Assembly (NCBI RefSeq): GCF_000949425.1
Contig: NZ_CP010976.1
Span: 3,224,001 to 3,288,000 of the forward strand
Source: Paenibacillus sp. IHBB 10380
Lineage (GTDB): Bacteria > Bacillota > Bacilli > Paenibacillales > Paenibacillaceae
DNA length: 64,000 bases
Direction: 5' to 3'
The notes under the pieces are model-generated. The model saw only the letters and a list, made by a program, of their open reading frames with translations, made no database searches and had not been told where the DNA came from. Numbering within the stretch: the first letter of the stretch is position 1; every line of letters starts with the position of its first letter. Shown piece after piece: positions 15,561-24,174 of the stretch. The position numbers and the translations under genes are program-made.

Positions 15561-16581
15561 ACAATATATTCTAACCTTGCTTCAGAAGCTTCTTCATACT
15601 CCAAGCCCAACCGGCTTTACAAACGAAGTTATGAAAGTTGTTGAGGATGAGGCGAAGTCCCTAGGTGTACCTCTGACGTGGAATAACAAGGGTGGTGCTA
15701 TCCTAAGTGTCGAAGGACATAATAACAGCCGTACGATTGCCTTGAGTGCGCATGTGGATACATTAGGAGCTATGGTGCGGGCCATTAAACCCAATGGAAC
15801 GCTCCGTCTTACGATAGTCGGTGGATTCATGATGCAATCGATGGAGAATGAATACTGTATCATCCACACACGCAGTGGCCAAACTTACACAGGAACTATT
15901 CTTAGTACACATCCATCAGTACATGTTTATAGTGATGCACGTGACTTCAAGCGCACAGAAGAGCATATGGAAGTCAGAATTGATGAACTTGTTGATTCTA
16001 ATGAAGACGTTAAGAAGCTTGGCATTTCCGTGGGTGACTTCGTTTCATTTGATCCAAGAGTTGTCGTAACGGACAGTGGATATGTTAAATCACGTCACCT
16101 TGATGATAAGGCTAGTGTTGCGGCATTATTCGGCTTACTAGAATCCATGAACCGTGAAGGCTGGAAGCCTCAGACTAATCTGAAGCTCCTGATCTCAAAC
16201 TACGAAGAGGTAGGACATGGTGCGTCCTATATTCCTGACGATATTGAGGAAATGATTGCTGTCGATATGGGATGTATCGGAGACGATCTAAGTTGTAAGG
16301 AAACCGATGTATCCATCTGTGCCAAGGATTCTTCTGGCCCTTACGATTATAATATGACTAATCGTCTAATCGCCCTAGCTGAATCCCAAGGAATTCCTTA
16401 TGCTGTTGATATTTATCCCCATTATGGGTCTGATGCCTCCGCTGCCCTTAGTGGTGGAAACAATATCCGCGCTGCATTAATTGGTCCTGGCGTTCATGCA
16501 TCACATGCCATGGAGCGAACTCATAAACAGGCTGTCTTCAACACAGCTAAACTATTAGCTGCATACCTACGACAAACCTAG
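15532..16581 (+). CDS. M42 family metallo-aminopeptidase
   Basis: 349 residues from TTG 15532, chosen because AAGGAGG lies about ten bases upstream and the length then fits the family; an upstream frame to 15463 lies inside the LapA gene. The two-metal ligands are all visible: His74 (SAHVDT), Asp191 (HLDDKA), catalytic Glu225 and Glu226 (NYEEVGHG), Asp245 (AVDMGC) and His322/325 (GVHASHAMER). Such enzymes form large tetrahedral complexes that trim peptides, or act as cellulase-linked endoglucanase-like peptidases (FrvX/YsdC group). The 29-base overlap suggests translational coupling to the LapA-like gene. Confidence 0.88.
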   Translation: MSIQPIQPNEQYILTLLQKLLHTPSPTGFTNEVMKVVEDEAKSLGVPLTWNNKGGAILSVEGHNNSRTIALSAHVDTLGAMVRAIKPNGTLRLTIVGGFMMQSMENEYCIIHTRSGQTYTGTILSTHPSVHVYSDARDFKRTEEHMEVRIDELVDSNEDVKKLGISVGDFVSFDPRVVVTDSGYVKSRHLDDKASVAALFGLLESMNREGWKPQTNLKLLISNYEEVGHGASYIPDDIEEMIAVDMGCIGDDLSCKETDVSICAKDSSGPYDYNMTNRLIALAESQGIPYAVDIYPHYGSDASAALSGGNNIRAALIGPGVHASHAMERTHKQAVFNTAKLLAAYLRQT

Positions 16582-16690
16582 ACTGTGTTCATTCGAGTAT
16601 CATAAATTGAGGATGGCTAGTCTTCACCAAAATCCACAAAAATATATTTACTATAATTGAATTAATGGATACAATAGTTCAAATATTCCA

Positions 16691-16980
16691 AATGCGATGA
16701 ATAGAAGAGTAAATGAATGGATTCTTTAACAGAGAGCTCCGAAATCTGAGAAGGAGTAAAGAATTATTCATTGAACCAAGTCTATGAGCATCATATCGGA
16801 ACCGTAAATTCATTGGGGATGATGTGACAGGAGCTCCTGTTATAGAGCTAGAGTATAAGCATTGTTGTAATGCCGTACTTGAAGAGGTTAATATGGCGAC
16901 ATATTAACGAATCTGGGGTGGTACCACGAATAATTCAATCTCGTCCTCAAGACTACGGTCTTGGGGGTGGGATTTTTTTG
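16691..16980 (+). promoter_or_regulatory. T-box leader, specifier CCA (proline) predicted
   Basis: Stem I closes with GATG and ATAGA (16696-16705) against TCTAT and CATC (16781-16792). Its specifier loop has AGAGTAA on the 5' side and GAACCAAG (16773-16780) on the 3' side, that is, the loop-E AGTA/GAA pair followed by the triplet CCA (16776-16778) and A. The distal stem carries CAGAGAGCTCC. Stem III is GTTAATAT with its complement (16888-16909). The T-box GGGGTGGTACCACG (16915-16928) follows, then a terminator with CCTCAAGAC/GTCTTGGGG and seven T (about 16941-16978). Uncharged tRNA would switch on the MFS gene at 17027. The 16582-16690 stretch shows only a TATAAT at 16652. Confidence 0.88.
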
Positions 16981-17026
16981 TTGTTGTGTAACAATTATAG
17001 AGATGAAACAGCGAAGGAGTAACCCT

Positions 17027-18295
17027 ATGAAAGTAAAACGCAGGTTAGAATATTGGAAATATTCTTCGATTTTATTGTTTGGCATAGGAATATCTAATTT
17101 AGGCTCATGGATTTATTTTATCGCGCTTAACTTAATGGTACTCGATATTACGAAGTCACCACTCGCTGTCTCGGTGCTTTATATTCTAAGGCCTTTGGCG
17201 TGCCTTTTCACGAATCTTTGGTCTGGCAGCCTCATAGACCGCTTGAATAAGCGAAATCTGATGGCCTTGCTCGATATACTTCGGGCTATGTTAATAACGC
17301 TGTTACCTTTGTTTTTGTTCTCTTCTATTTGGTACACATATATACTTGCCATTCTAATAAACATGGCCGGTTCCATGTTTGGACCCACATCTATGACCTA
17401 CATAACACAACTGATTCCACCCGAGCAAAGACCACGGTTTAATTCGCTTAATAGCTTGATCAGTTCTGGGGCCTTTCTAATAGGTCCAGCTATCGCTGGA
17501 GTTCTATTTTTAATAGGTTCTCCTGTTATGGCAATCTACATTAATGCCTTAGCTTTATTTATTTCAGGAGTCATCACTTTGCTAATGCCGAACTTAGAGA
17601 AACATAGAACTAATAAGAATCCAGAACCAGAGTCAAGAATATCTTTGGCATTATTAAAAAAAGACTGGAACATTGTTATACAATTTTATCGACAAAACGT
17701 CTATGTTATGGCAATCATTTTTTTATTTGGAGGTGTAATGGTGGTCATGGCATCAGCAGTGGACTCACTTGAAGCTTCGTTTGCTACGCTGGTGCTACAC
17801 TTGACTGAAAGTGAATATGGTGTTCTTGTCAGCATTGCGGGGGCAGGTATTATTGTCGGAGCTATGATTAACACCCTTATTGTTAAAAAACTCATGATAT
17901 CGTTGATGATTGGGATCGGGTCATTAGGTGTCTGTTTTGGTTATATGATTTATGCTTTCTCAAGTTCATTTCTTATCGCAGCTGTTGGATGTTTTATACT
18001 AGCTTTTTTCCTTGCTTTCGTAAATACAGGTTTCGCTACATTTTATCAGAACAATGTCCCAGTTGATTTAATGGGCAGGATAGGTAGTCTAAATGATTTT
18101 ATTCAAGCTATATTGATCATCATCACAACCATGGCGCTCGGAGTCGCTACGGGGTTTATTCCACTTCAAATTGTCGTAATCACAGGGGTTCTGGTGATGC
18201 TATTATTAGGAATTACATTATGTGCATGTGTAATGCAAGTATCGAAGACCCCATATTATCGATTGAGGTCCCCTTCAACAACTAGCGTCCAGTAA
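17027..18295 (+). CDS. MFS transporter under T-box control
   Basis: 422 residues from ATG 17027 (AAGGAG nine bases upstream); the longer frame to 16961 runs through the T-box terminator and is not used. About 12 membrane segments in two halves joined by a charged loop (NLEKHRTNKNPEPESRIS). The N-terminal motif SGSLIDRLNKRNLM corresponds to the MFS motif A loop, as in the MFS_3 (macrolide/siderophore efflux type) group. The substrate is not evident. Control by a proline-type T-box suggests a role in amino-acid or peptide traffic, or in relieving an inhibitor of prolyl-tRNA charging. Confidence 0.85.
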   Translation: MKVKRRLEYWKYSSILLFGIGISNLGSWIYFIALNLMVLDITKSPLAVSVLYILRPLACLFTNLWSGSLIDRLNKRNLMALLDILRAMLITLLPLFLFSSIWYTYILAILINMAGSMFGPTSMTYITQLIPPEQRPRFNSLNSLISSGAFLIGPAIAGVLFLIGSPVMAIYINALALFISGVITLLMPNLEKHRTNKNPEPESRISLALLKKDWNIVIQFYRQNVYVMAIIFLFGGVMVVMASAVDSLEASFATLVLHLTESEYGVLVSIAGAGIIVGAMINTLIVKKLMISLMIGIGSLGVCFGYMIYAFSSSFLIAAVGCFILAFFLAFVNTGFATFYQNNVPVDLMGRIGSLNDFIQAILIIITTMALGVATGFIPLQIVVITGVLVMLLLGITLCACVMQVSKTPYYRLRSPSTTSVQ

Positions 18296-18323
18296 TAATA
18301 AATATCACCTAATCGCACAGGCA

Positions 18324-18358
18324 AAAGGACGACTCTATTTGATTTAGAGTCGTCCTTT
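18324..18358 (+). terminator. Bidirectional terminator
   Basis: AAAGGACGACTCTA and its exact complement around a seven-base loop, followed by CGCTTTTTT. It lies between the MFS gene and the convergent ABC-F gene. Confidence 0.85.
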
Positions 18359-18393
18359 CGCTTTTTTGCGTTTACAATCTATATAAAAGTGGT

Positions 18394-20340
18394 TTACGAT
18401 TTAGCCTGTTCGATCTTCTCTGCTAACTCGTTCAAATATGTCCAACGCTCCATCAAATGCTCAAGCTCCGATTGTGCCTCTTGCTGCTTCTGCATTAACT
18501 CTTGAAGAAGTGCAGAATCATTAAAGGCTTCTTCCATCTTCAACGTAATATCTGCTATCTTCTGTTCACTTTTCTCAATCATTTGATCAATACTATCGTA
18601 CTCTCGTTGCTCTTTGAAGCTGAATTTAACCTTTTCCTGAGGTGCAGATGACTCCATCACTTTAGGATTTACTTGAATCTCAGCTTTGGGACTCTGCTGA
18701 GGAGCTGGCTTCACTTGATCACTTTCTGGAGCTTTCGTCACATTACGTTTCATCCATTCCTCATATTCACTATAGGAACCTACATGAACTCTAAGATTTC
18801 CTTCCCCTTCAAAAGCAACAATCTTATCCACTGTACGATCCAAGAAATATCGGTCATGAGATACAGTAAAGACTACGCCAGGGAACTCATCTAAATATTG
18901 CTCTAGGACGGCTAGTGTCTGAATGTCCAAGTCATTGGTAGGCTCATCCAGTAGAAGGACATTTGGCGCTGCCATCAGGACTTGAAGTAAGTATAAACGC
19001 CGCTTCTCTCCACCTGATAACTTCGAGATCGGTGACCATTGAAGTGTGGGTGGGAATAAGAACCGTTCTAACATCTGAGCGGCAGTAATCGTTCCACCAT
19101 CAGCCGTCTTTATATTTTCGGCTACTTCCTTAATATACTCGATCACTCGTAATTTCTCATTCATCTCTTGATGTTCCTGAGTGAAATATCCCACTTTAAC
19201 CGTAGAACCTAGAACACTTTCTCCTCCACTTGGCTCCAGCTTCCCAGCTATAAGATTTAATAATGTAGATTTACCACTACCATTAGGACCGACAATACCC
19301 ACTCGATCTTCTGGGACTGCGATATAACTGAAATCCTGAATAAGAACCTTATCCTCTAATCTATAGTGCAATTGATCTATTTCTAGAATTTTACGTCCCA
19401 AACGGGTGGAACCCACCGATATATCCATGGCACCCGCGCGTTGTATGCCTGGTTGATCCTTCAGCTTCTCATAGCGATCAATCCGTGCCTTCTGCTTCGT
19501 TGATCTCGCCTTAGGTCCACGACGTACCCAAGCCAGCTCTGAACGCAATAGATTCTGACGCTTGTGTTCTGTCGTAGCTTCTCTTTCTTCACGCTCTTCT
19601 TTTAGTTCAAGGAATTTAGAATAGTTAGCTTCATACTTAAATAACCGTCCGTAATCCAGCTCCAACATTACATTGGCTACACGATCTAGGAAATACCGAT
19701 CATGGGTAATCATGAGTAACGCTCCGCGACGTTTCTGTAAATACTGCTCCAGCCAAGCCACTGAATCATTATCTATATGGTTGGTAGGCTCATCAAGAAT
19801 AAGCAACTCACACGGCTGAATAAGTGCATTAGCCAAACCAACACGCTTACGCTGTCCCCCTGACAGTGACCCCATAAGTGCATCAAATTGAGTAATCCCA
19901 AGCTTAGAAAGGATAATCTTTGCTTCACTTTCCAACTGCCAAGCCTGCAATTCATCCAATTCTTGATTCAACTCCAACATTCTTTCAACTAACGTCATAT
20001 CTGTTGGATTCAATTCAAGCAAATCCATCGTCTGGATATAATCCCGTACAACTTTCATTTGTGGATCATTTCCTTGAAATACTTGCTGAAGTACTGTCAT
20101 TTCAGGATCAAAATCAGGGTTCTGGTCCAACATTCTCATCCGTACCGTATTTCCAATCGAGATTTGCCCTTCATCTGGCTTTTCTAGCCCAGCAATAATA
20201 CGTAGGAAGGTTGATTTCCCTGTTCCGTTTACCCCGATTATCCCTACCTTGTCCTGATCCTCCATACCGAAAGAGGCATCTTGAAAAAGAACCTTTTCTC
20301 CATAACTTTTGCTTATATGTTCAACAGTCATTATATTCAT
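18394..20340 (-). CDS. ABC-F family ATPase (Uup-like)
   Basis: About 648 residues from ATG 20340 (MNIMTVEHISKSYG); a GTG at 20355 would add five. Two ATP-binding domains are visible: Walker A GVNGTGKST and GPNGSGKST, signatures LSGGQRKRV and LSGGEKRRL, and Walker B LLILDEPTNH and VLLLDEPTND. They are separated by the ABC-F linker (ATTEHKRQNLLRSELAWVRR). After about residue 540 comes a charged stretch and a C-terminal coiled coil (QKIADITLKMEEAF onwards), as in Uup. These soluble proteins act on ribosomes or on branched DNA; no membrane domain is present. The last gene of a group of five minus-strand genes. Confidence 0.88.
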   Translation of the reverse strand: MNIMTVEHISKSYGEKVLFQDASFGMEDQDKVGIIGVNGTGKSTFLRIIAGLEKPDEGQISIGNTVRMRMLDQNPDFDPEMTVLQQVFQGNDPQMKVVRDYIQTMDLLELNPTDMTLVERMLELNQELDELQAWQLESEAKIILSKLGITQFDALMGSLSGGQRKRVGLANALIQPCELLILDEPTNHIDNDSVAWLEQYLQKRRGALLMITHDRYFLDRVANVMLELDYGRLFKYEANYSKFLELKEEREEREATTEHKRQNLLRSELAWVRRGPKARSTKQKARIDRYEKLKDQPGIQRAGAMDISVGSTRLGRKILEIDQLHYRLEDKVLIQDFSYIAVPEDRVGIVGPNGSGKSTLLNLIAGKLEPSGGESVLGSTVKVGYFTQEHQEMNEKLRVIEYIKEVAENIKTADGGTITAAQMLERFLFPPTLQWSPISKLSGGEKRRLYLLQVLMAAPNVLLLDEPTNDLDIQTLAVLEQYLDEFPGVVFTVSHDRYFLDRTVDKIVAFEGEGNLRVHVGSYSEYEEWMKRNVTKAPESDQVKPAPQQSPKAEIQVNPKVMESSAPQEKVKFSFKEQREYDSIDQMIEKSEQKIADITLKMEEAFNDSALLQELMQKQQEAQSELEHLMERWTYLNELAEKIEQAKS

Positions 20341-20382
20341 ACCGTATATTCCCACTTATCATATCTTATTTGGACAATTTAT

Positions 20383-21192
20383 TTACAAATCCATCAGTAT
20401 AGCAATAACTAGCGCTGCACATCCGCCCAGAATGGAGCTCCAAATATTTACTGCATCATTATTCATTAGACTCAAGCCACGAATCTTGACTGTTTCTTGC
20501 CCACAATGGTGTAACACTTCAACATCTTTATCACAGACACGGCACTTATACATCAGCTGTAATGACGCACCCAATATCGAATCTGTGAAAGCCCCAACTA
20601 AACCCGCAACAATCCCTACAAGTAACCATATCAGAAGTGAACGATCTAAAGGGCCTGATATAACTTCAAATAACCAAGCAAATCCTCCAATCATAGCCCC
20701 GCCTATAGCAGCAGCCATCGTGCCGAGGAGTGATACTCCACCAGACGTACCCGCAGGAAGCCTTCTTCCATTCAGAACCGAACGAGGAAGCTTACGACTT
20801 AAACTACCTATTTCTGTAGCCCAAGTATCCGCAGTAACAGTTGCCATGATACCTACATAAGCATATGCCCATTCAGGATGGGGCCAAATGGCATTCAATA
20901 GACACAGCAACATGCCAAGACCCCCATTAGCTAGAACCTGTCCAGCATCGCGACGACCTGTTTTGGCATAGGATTGTTCTAATTCATTCTTATGACTTTG
21001 CTTGTATTTAGACAAGGCTGATGAGGAAACAAAAAATACAAGAAGTATACCGAACCAGAATAGATGACCTGCTGCGAAATAAATCGTCCCCATCACCGTG
21101 GCTGCTAAAGCGCCAGATAAAGTGAGAGATTTCTTCCAGTAAGCTCCCCCCGAAACAAAAAGTGCACAAATAGCGCCGATGATCCACAACAT
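20383..21192 (-). CDS. DUF92 family membrane protein
   Basis: 269 residues, six or seven membrane segments. Family markers are KYKQSHKNELEQSYAKTGRR followed by DAGQVLANGG, MATVTADTWATEIGSLS, and GGVSLLGT. Eukaryotic relatives (VTE6 type) phosphorylate phytyl phosphate, but the bacterial role is unknown. A CRVCD/HHCG cysteine pair near residue 215 may bind metal. Start ATG 21192 lies three bases after the FAH stop, with no good ribosome site, so translation is probably coupled. Confidence 0.8.
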   Translation of the reverse strand: MLWIIGAICALFVSGGAYWKKSLTLSGALAATVMGTIYFAAGHLFWFGILLVFFVSSSALSKYKQSHKNELEQSYAKTGRRDAGQVLANGGLGMLLCLLNAIWPHPEWAYAYVGIMATVTADTWATEIGSLSRKLPRSVLNGRRLPAGTSGGVSLLGTMAAAIGGAMIGGFAWLFEVISGPLDRSLLIWLLVGIVAGLVGAFTDSILGASLQLMYKCRVCDKDVEVLHHCGQETVKIRGLSLMNNDAVNIWSSILGGCAALVIAILMDL

Positions 21193-21195
21193 CGA

Positions 21196-21819
21196 TTAAC
21201 TAACAACACAGCTACCTAGCTGCTGATCTCCCCATAATAGTTCAAATTCGTCTCCAGAAGCTACAGCTCCAACCCCAGCTGGAGTACCTGTAAAGATCAA
21301 GTCACCTTTACCTAGCCCATAATGCAGTGCTATATAATCTACAATTTCCTGCAAAGAGAATATCATATCACGAGTATTGCCTCGTTGGACTTCTGATTTA
21401 TTTATGAACACGGTAAAGTCTTGATTTGCGATCTCCTCCGTCCCAGGAAAAGCAATATAAGGAGAGAGCGGTGCTGAAGATTTGAACCCTTTGGCAGCTG
21501 TCCAAGGATGTCCCTTTTGTTTGATCGTACCCTGTACATCACGTAATGTAAAATCAATCCCTAACGCCATCACATCCACCAGCTCATTTACGCTGATTCC
21601 TGGCTCATAATCTCGTGCAATTAGGATCACAATCTCCCCTTCATAATGTACTTCGCCTTGATCTTTGGGAAGAGAAATCACATGACCATTACAAGGAACA
21701 ACAGCATGAGTAGGTTTCATGAATATCATGGGTTCCGTAGGTATATCATTCCCTAGTTCCAGTGCATGTAACTTGTAGTTACGTCCGACACAGTATACGT
21801 TACGAATCAGTGAATTCAT
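21196..21819 (-). CDS. Fumarylacetoacetate hydrolase family protein
   Basis: 207 residues. Begins with the family entry VYCVGRNYKLHALELGND, then PTEPMIFMKPTHAV. Metal-binding acidic residues occur in HYEGEIVILI (the E.E pair) and ALGIDFTLRDVQ, with the G-T-P-A-G-V motif near residue 185. Enzymes of this fold hydrolyse or decarboxylate C-C bonds of beta-diketo acids such as oxaloacetate. Substrate unknown. GGGGAC precedes ATG 21819. Confidence 0.85.
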   Translation of the reverse strand: MNSLIRNVYCVGRNYKLHALELGNDIPTEPMIFMKPTHAVVPCNGHVISLPKDQGEVHYEGEIVILIARDYEPGISVNELVDVMALGIDFTLRDVQGTIKQKGHPWTAAKGFKSSAPLSPYIAFPGTEEIANQDFTVFINKSEVQRGNTRDMIFSLQEIVDYIALHYGLGKGDLIFTGTPAGVGAVASGDEFELLWGDQQLGSCVVS

Positions 21820-21863
21820 CGTGAGTTCAGTCCCCTAACTATATTTTATTGCCACAAATATTT

Positions 21864-22592
21864 TCATGGATTCATGGTTTTGTTCCATACATCTGGACAA
21901 TTCGTGCAGATCATTATCTCAGGGTGGATAGACGCTATTCGCTTCATCCCTATTGTCTTATCAATCGTCCAGGCCATGACCTGGATCCCTTCACTAATAA
22001 GGAGTGTGGTTAAACTTGAATCTAAGTGGGAAGCTCCAATGGATAAAAAGGAACATTCTAGATCTATAAGTTGCTTCACCAGATCAAGCGGTCTTCGATC
22101 GATAATTAGGCCCGTTTTAAAGGAGGCATTTAATGCTTTCGCTTTTCTCAAAGATTCCACTTCAAATGAAGTCAATACGACATCATTCTCCATCTTGTAG
22201 TAAGAAACCCTCTCCATCACAGCTTGCTCTAAGCCAGGATACATGTTGCCCGTTGTCTTCAACTCAATATTTAAATTTAGTCGTCCACTAGTCAATTTCA
22301 ACACTTCATCTAGCGATGGAATTCTTTCTCCTTCAAAAGCTCGCCCTTTCCATTGTCCAGCGTCTAACTGTGCAAGTTCTGCCCACGTCTGATCCCTCAC
22401 ATTTCCGTGTCCATTCGTTGTCCGATCTAAAGTGAAATCATGGATCACAACAGGTACACCGTCAGAAGAGAGCTGCACATCAATCTCCATCCAATGAACA
22501 TAAGATTGTTCCATCGCCAAGGTTATGGCTGCTAGCGTATTCTCAGGTGCCTTACTAGAGAACCCTCGGTGAGCTACACATAGGTTATTCAT
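21864..22592 (-). CDS. Glycerophosphodiester phosphodiesterase
   Basis: 242 residues from ATG 22592, chosen because AGGAGGG lies eight bases upstream; the frame is open to 22640. Signature residues are VAHRGFSSKAPENT (HRG with catalytic His), MEIDVQLSSDGVPVVIHDFTLDRTTNG (E.D and second His), and LNIELKT. Hydrolyses glycerophosphodiesters to glycerol 3-phosphate plus alcohol. No signal peptide, so cytosolic. Lies 44 bases after the CapA-like gene. Confidence 0.9.
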   Translation of the reverse strand: MNNLCVAHRGFSSKAPENTLAAITLAMEQSYVHWMEIDVQLSSDGVPVVIHDFTLDRTTNGHGNVRDQTWAELAQLDAGQWKGRAFEGERIPSLDEVLKLTSGRLNLNIELKTTGNMYPGLEQAVMERVSYYKMENDVVLTSFEVESLRKAKALNASFKTGLIIDRRPLDLVKQLIDLECSFLSIGASHLDSSLTTLLISEGIQVMAWTIDKTIGMKRIASIHPEIMICTNCPDVWNKTMNP

Positions 22593-22636
22593 AAATTGTA
22601 CCCTCCTATATTTCCATAAGAAACTTAAAGGACAAA

Positions 22637-24061
22637 TCAAAGACCTGACTTCACCGTACCATCTTTACTTATGGTAACATTACCGACTGAGATATTTTGT
22701 ACTTCTTTCATTAGTTTCTCTCCATCAGCAGCTAACATCGGTACGGGTTGACCTATTTCAGCGTGAAACGGAATCAGCTTCATGTCGCATTGACCCTTCT
22801 TCGTACAAGTCGCTTCGAACACAGCCGTTTTCCATGTAGCTTCTGTAGTGGACTTTGTAAATATAAAATTACCAGTACTATAGGCAATCCATTTGCCTTT
22901 ATATTGCTCAAGTCCCTGAAGAACATGGGGATGTCCTCCAATAACTAAATCTGCTCCAGCATCTATGAAACTATGCGCTAGTGTGGTCTGATGAGCCTCA
23001 AGCACAGTAGCACGCTCTTTGCCCCAATGGGCCATCACAATCACGATATCTGCATTCTTACGAGCTTCGGCAACCGACTCTATCACTAAAGCAGAGTCAT
23101 AAGCCTGCGCCACACCCGGAGTACTCTTACCAGCAAACCAGCTCGTCACAGGAGCGACACGGGTAGCACTAACAAAAGCAATAGTCACCCCTTTACGACT
23201 AAAATACTTAGGAGCATAAGCCTCCTCAGCATTCTTACCTGCACCTGCGTACTCAATACCGCTATTGTCAAGATATTTCAATGTATCTAATAGCCCAGTT
23301 ACCCCCTGATCAAGGATATGATTATTGGCTAAACTGACAGCGTCTATGCCTGCCTGTTCAATAGCAACAAGAGCCTCTGGTGATGACTTAAAGACAAATT
23401 GCTTATCAAGTGCACCTACTCCCCCTGTTGTAACAGGCGTCTCTAAATTAGCAAAGGTCAAATCATCTTTCAGAAACAGATCCCCTAAATGTTCAAATGG
23501 ATATGAATATCCCTCCTTCATCAACCGTTCCTCAACTTTACCCGAGAAGATCATATCCCCTGCAAAATGAAAGGTCAGCTTCTGACCCGAATCCGTCTTA
23601 TCGTCTTCGGTATGACTTGAATCTGATGGGGGTGCGGAGTTTCCTCCCTTAGCTTCTTGTGTTTTGCCCTGTGTATCAACAGAACCCTGAGTTGAGTCAT
23701 GCTCTTTTGAGGGAGCCGTATAATCAGGTTGTTCAACTTCGGGCTGTTGTTCTACCATAGATTGTTTTTCTGATGGTTCTTCAGATGGTTCTTCGGTCAC
23801 CTCTACAAGTTCAGGCTCTTCTTCCGTACTTGTCAACTCTGTTGATTCAGAAGGAACTTTGGTAGACTCGCCATCAGAGACATTACTTGCTGGTGAAGAC
23901 GCGGTTGAAGAAGGGGTTAAATCCTTCTCTTGATTCATTAATAAAAGGACAATGGCTATCATCGCAATGAGACTTAAATTTAATAACCCCCATGCGCGTA
24001 ATTTTCGCTTCCGTCTGCCCTTCTTCTGGGCATTTCTTTTTTGAGATCTTGGTGGGTACAT
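22637..24061 (-). CDS. CapA/PgsA-type poly-gamma-glutamate-synthesis-like protein
   Basis: 474 residues from ATG 24061 (GAAGGAG upstream). A basic N-terminus (SQKRNAQKKGRRKRKLRAW), one membrane helix (about 28-45), and a long Ser/Thr/Glu-rich spacer to about residue 165. Then comes the PGA_cap metallophosphatase-like domain: LTFHFAGDMIFSG, DLTFANLETP, SLANNHILDQG, VMAHWGKE and GGHPHVLQG, all metal-site motifs. It would be anchored outside the membrane. No capB, capC or capE genes are nearby, so a role in poly-glutamate capsule is not supported here; it may act on cell envelope phosphates. Confidence 0.85.
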   Translation of the reverse strand: MYPPRSQKRNAQKKGRRKRKLRAWGLLNLSLIAMIAIVLLLMNQEKDLTPSSTASSPASNVSDGESTKVPSESTELTSTEEEPELVEVTEEPSEEPSEKQSMVEQQPEVEQPDYTAPSKEHDSTQGSVDTQGKTQEAKGGNSAPPSDSSHTEDDKTDSGQKLTFHFAGDMIFSGKVEERLMKEGYSYPFEHLGDLFLKDDLTFANLETPVTTGGVGALDKQFVFKSSPEALVAIEQAGIDAVSLANNHILDQGVTGLLDTLKYLDNSGIEYAGAGKNAEEAYAPKYFSRKGVTIAFVSATRVAPVTSWFAGKSTPGVAQAYDSALVIESVAEARKNADIVIVMAHWGKERATVLEAHQTTLAHSFIDAGADLVIGGHPHVLQGLEQYKGKWIAYSTGNFIFTKSTTEATWKTAVFEATCTKKGQCDMKLIPFHAEIGQPVPMLAADGEKLMKEVQNISVGNVTISKDGTVKSGL

Positions 24062-24124
24062 ATTCACTCCTTCTTGGAACATGTTCGTGACTCATATCTT
24101 TCATTATATCAGGTTCTCAAGAAC

Positions 24125-24162
24125 AAATAGAACCCCCCAGTGTAACATGGGAAGTTCTATTT
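24125..24162 (-). terminator. Terminator of the hemEHY operon
   Basis: AAATAGAAC (24125-24133) pairs with GTTCTATTT (24154-24162) with an inner CCCA/TGGG. It lies just after the hemY stop on the minus strand; the T tail is broken (TTTGTTCTT). Confidence 0.65.
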
Positions 24163-24174
24163 GATTTCCTAATT

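Noticed and set aside
16961..17026. Upstream start for the T-box-controlled MFS gene
   Set aside because: It begins within the T-box terminator; the ATG at 17027 has a proper ribosome site.
20309..20860. Plus-strand frame opposite the DUF92 gene
   Set aside because: The DUF92 protein has clear family motifs and membrane helices; the opposite frame is low-complexity.
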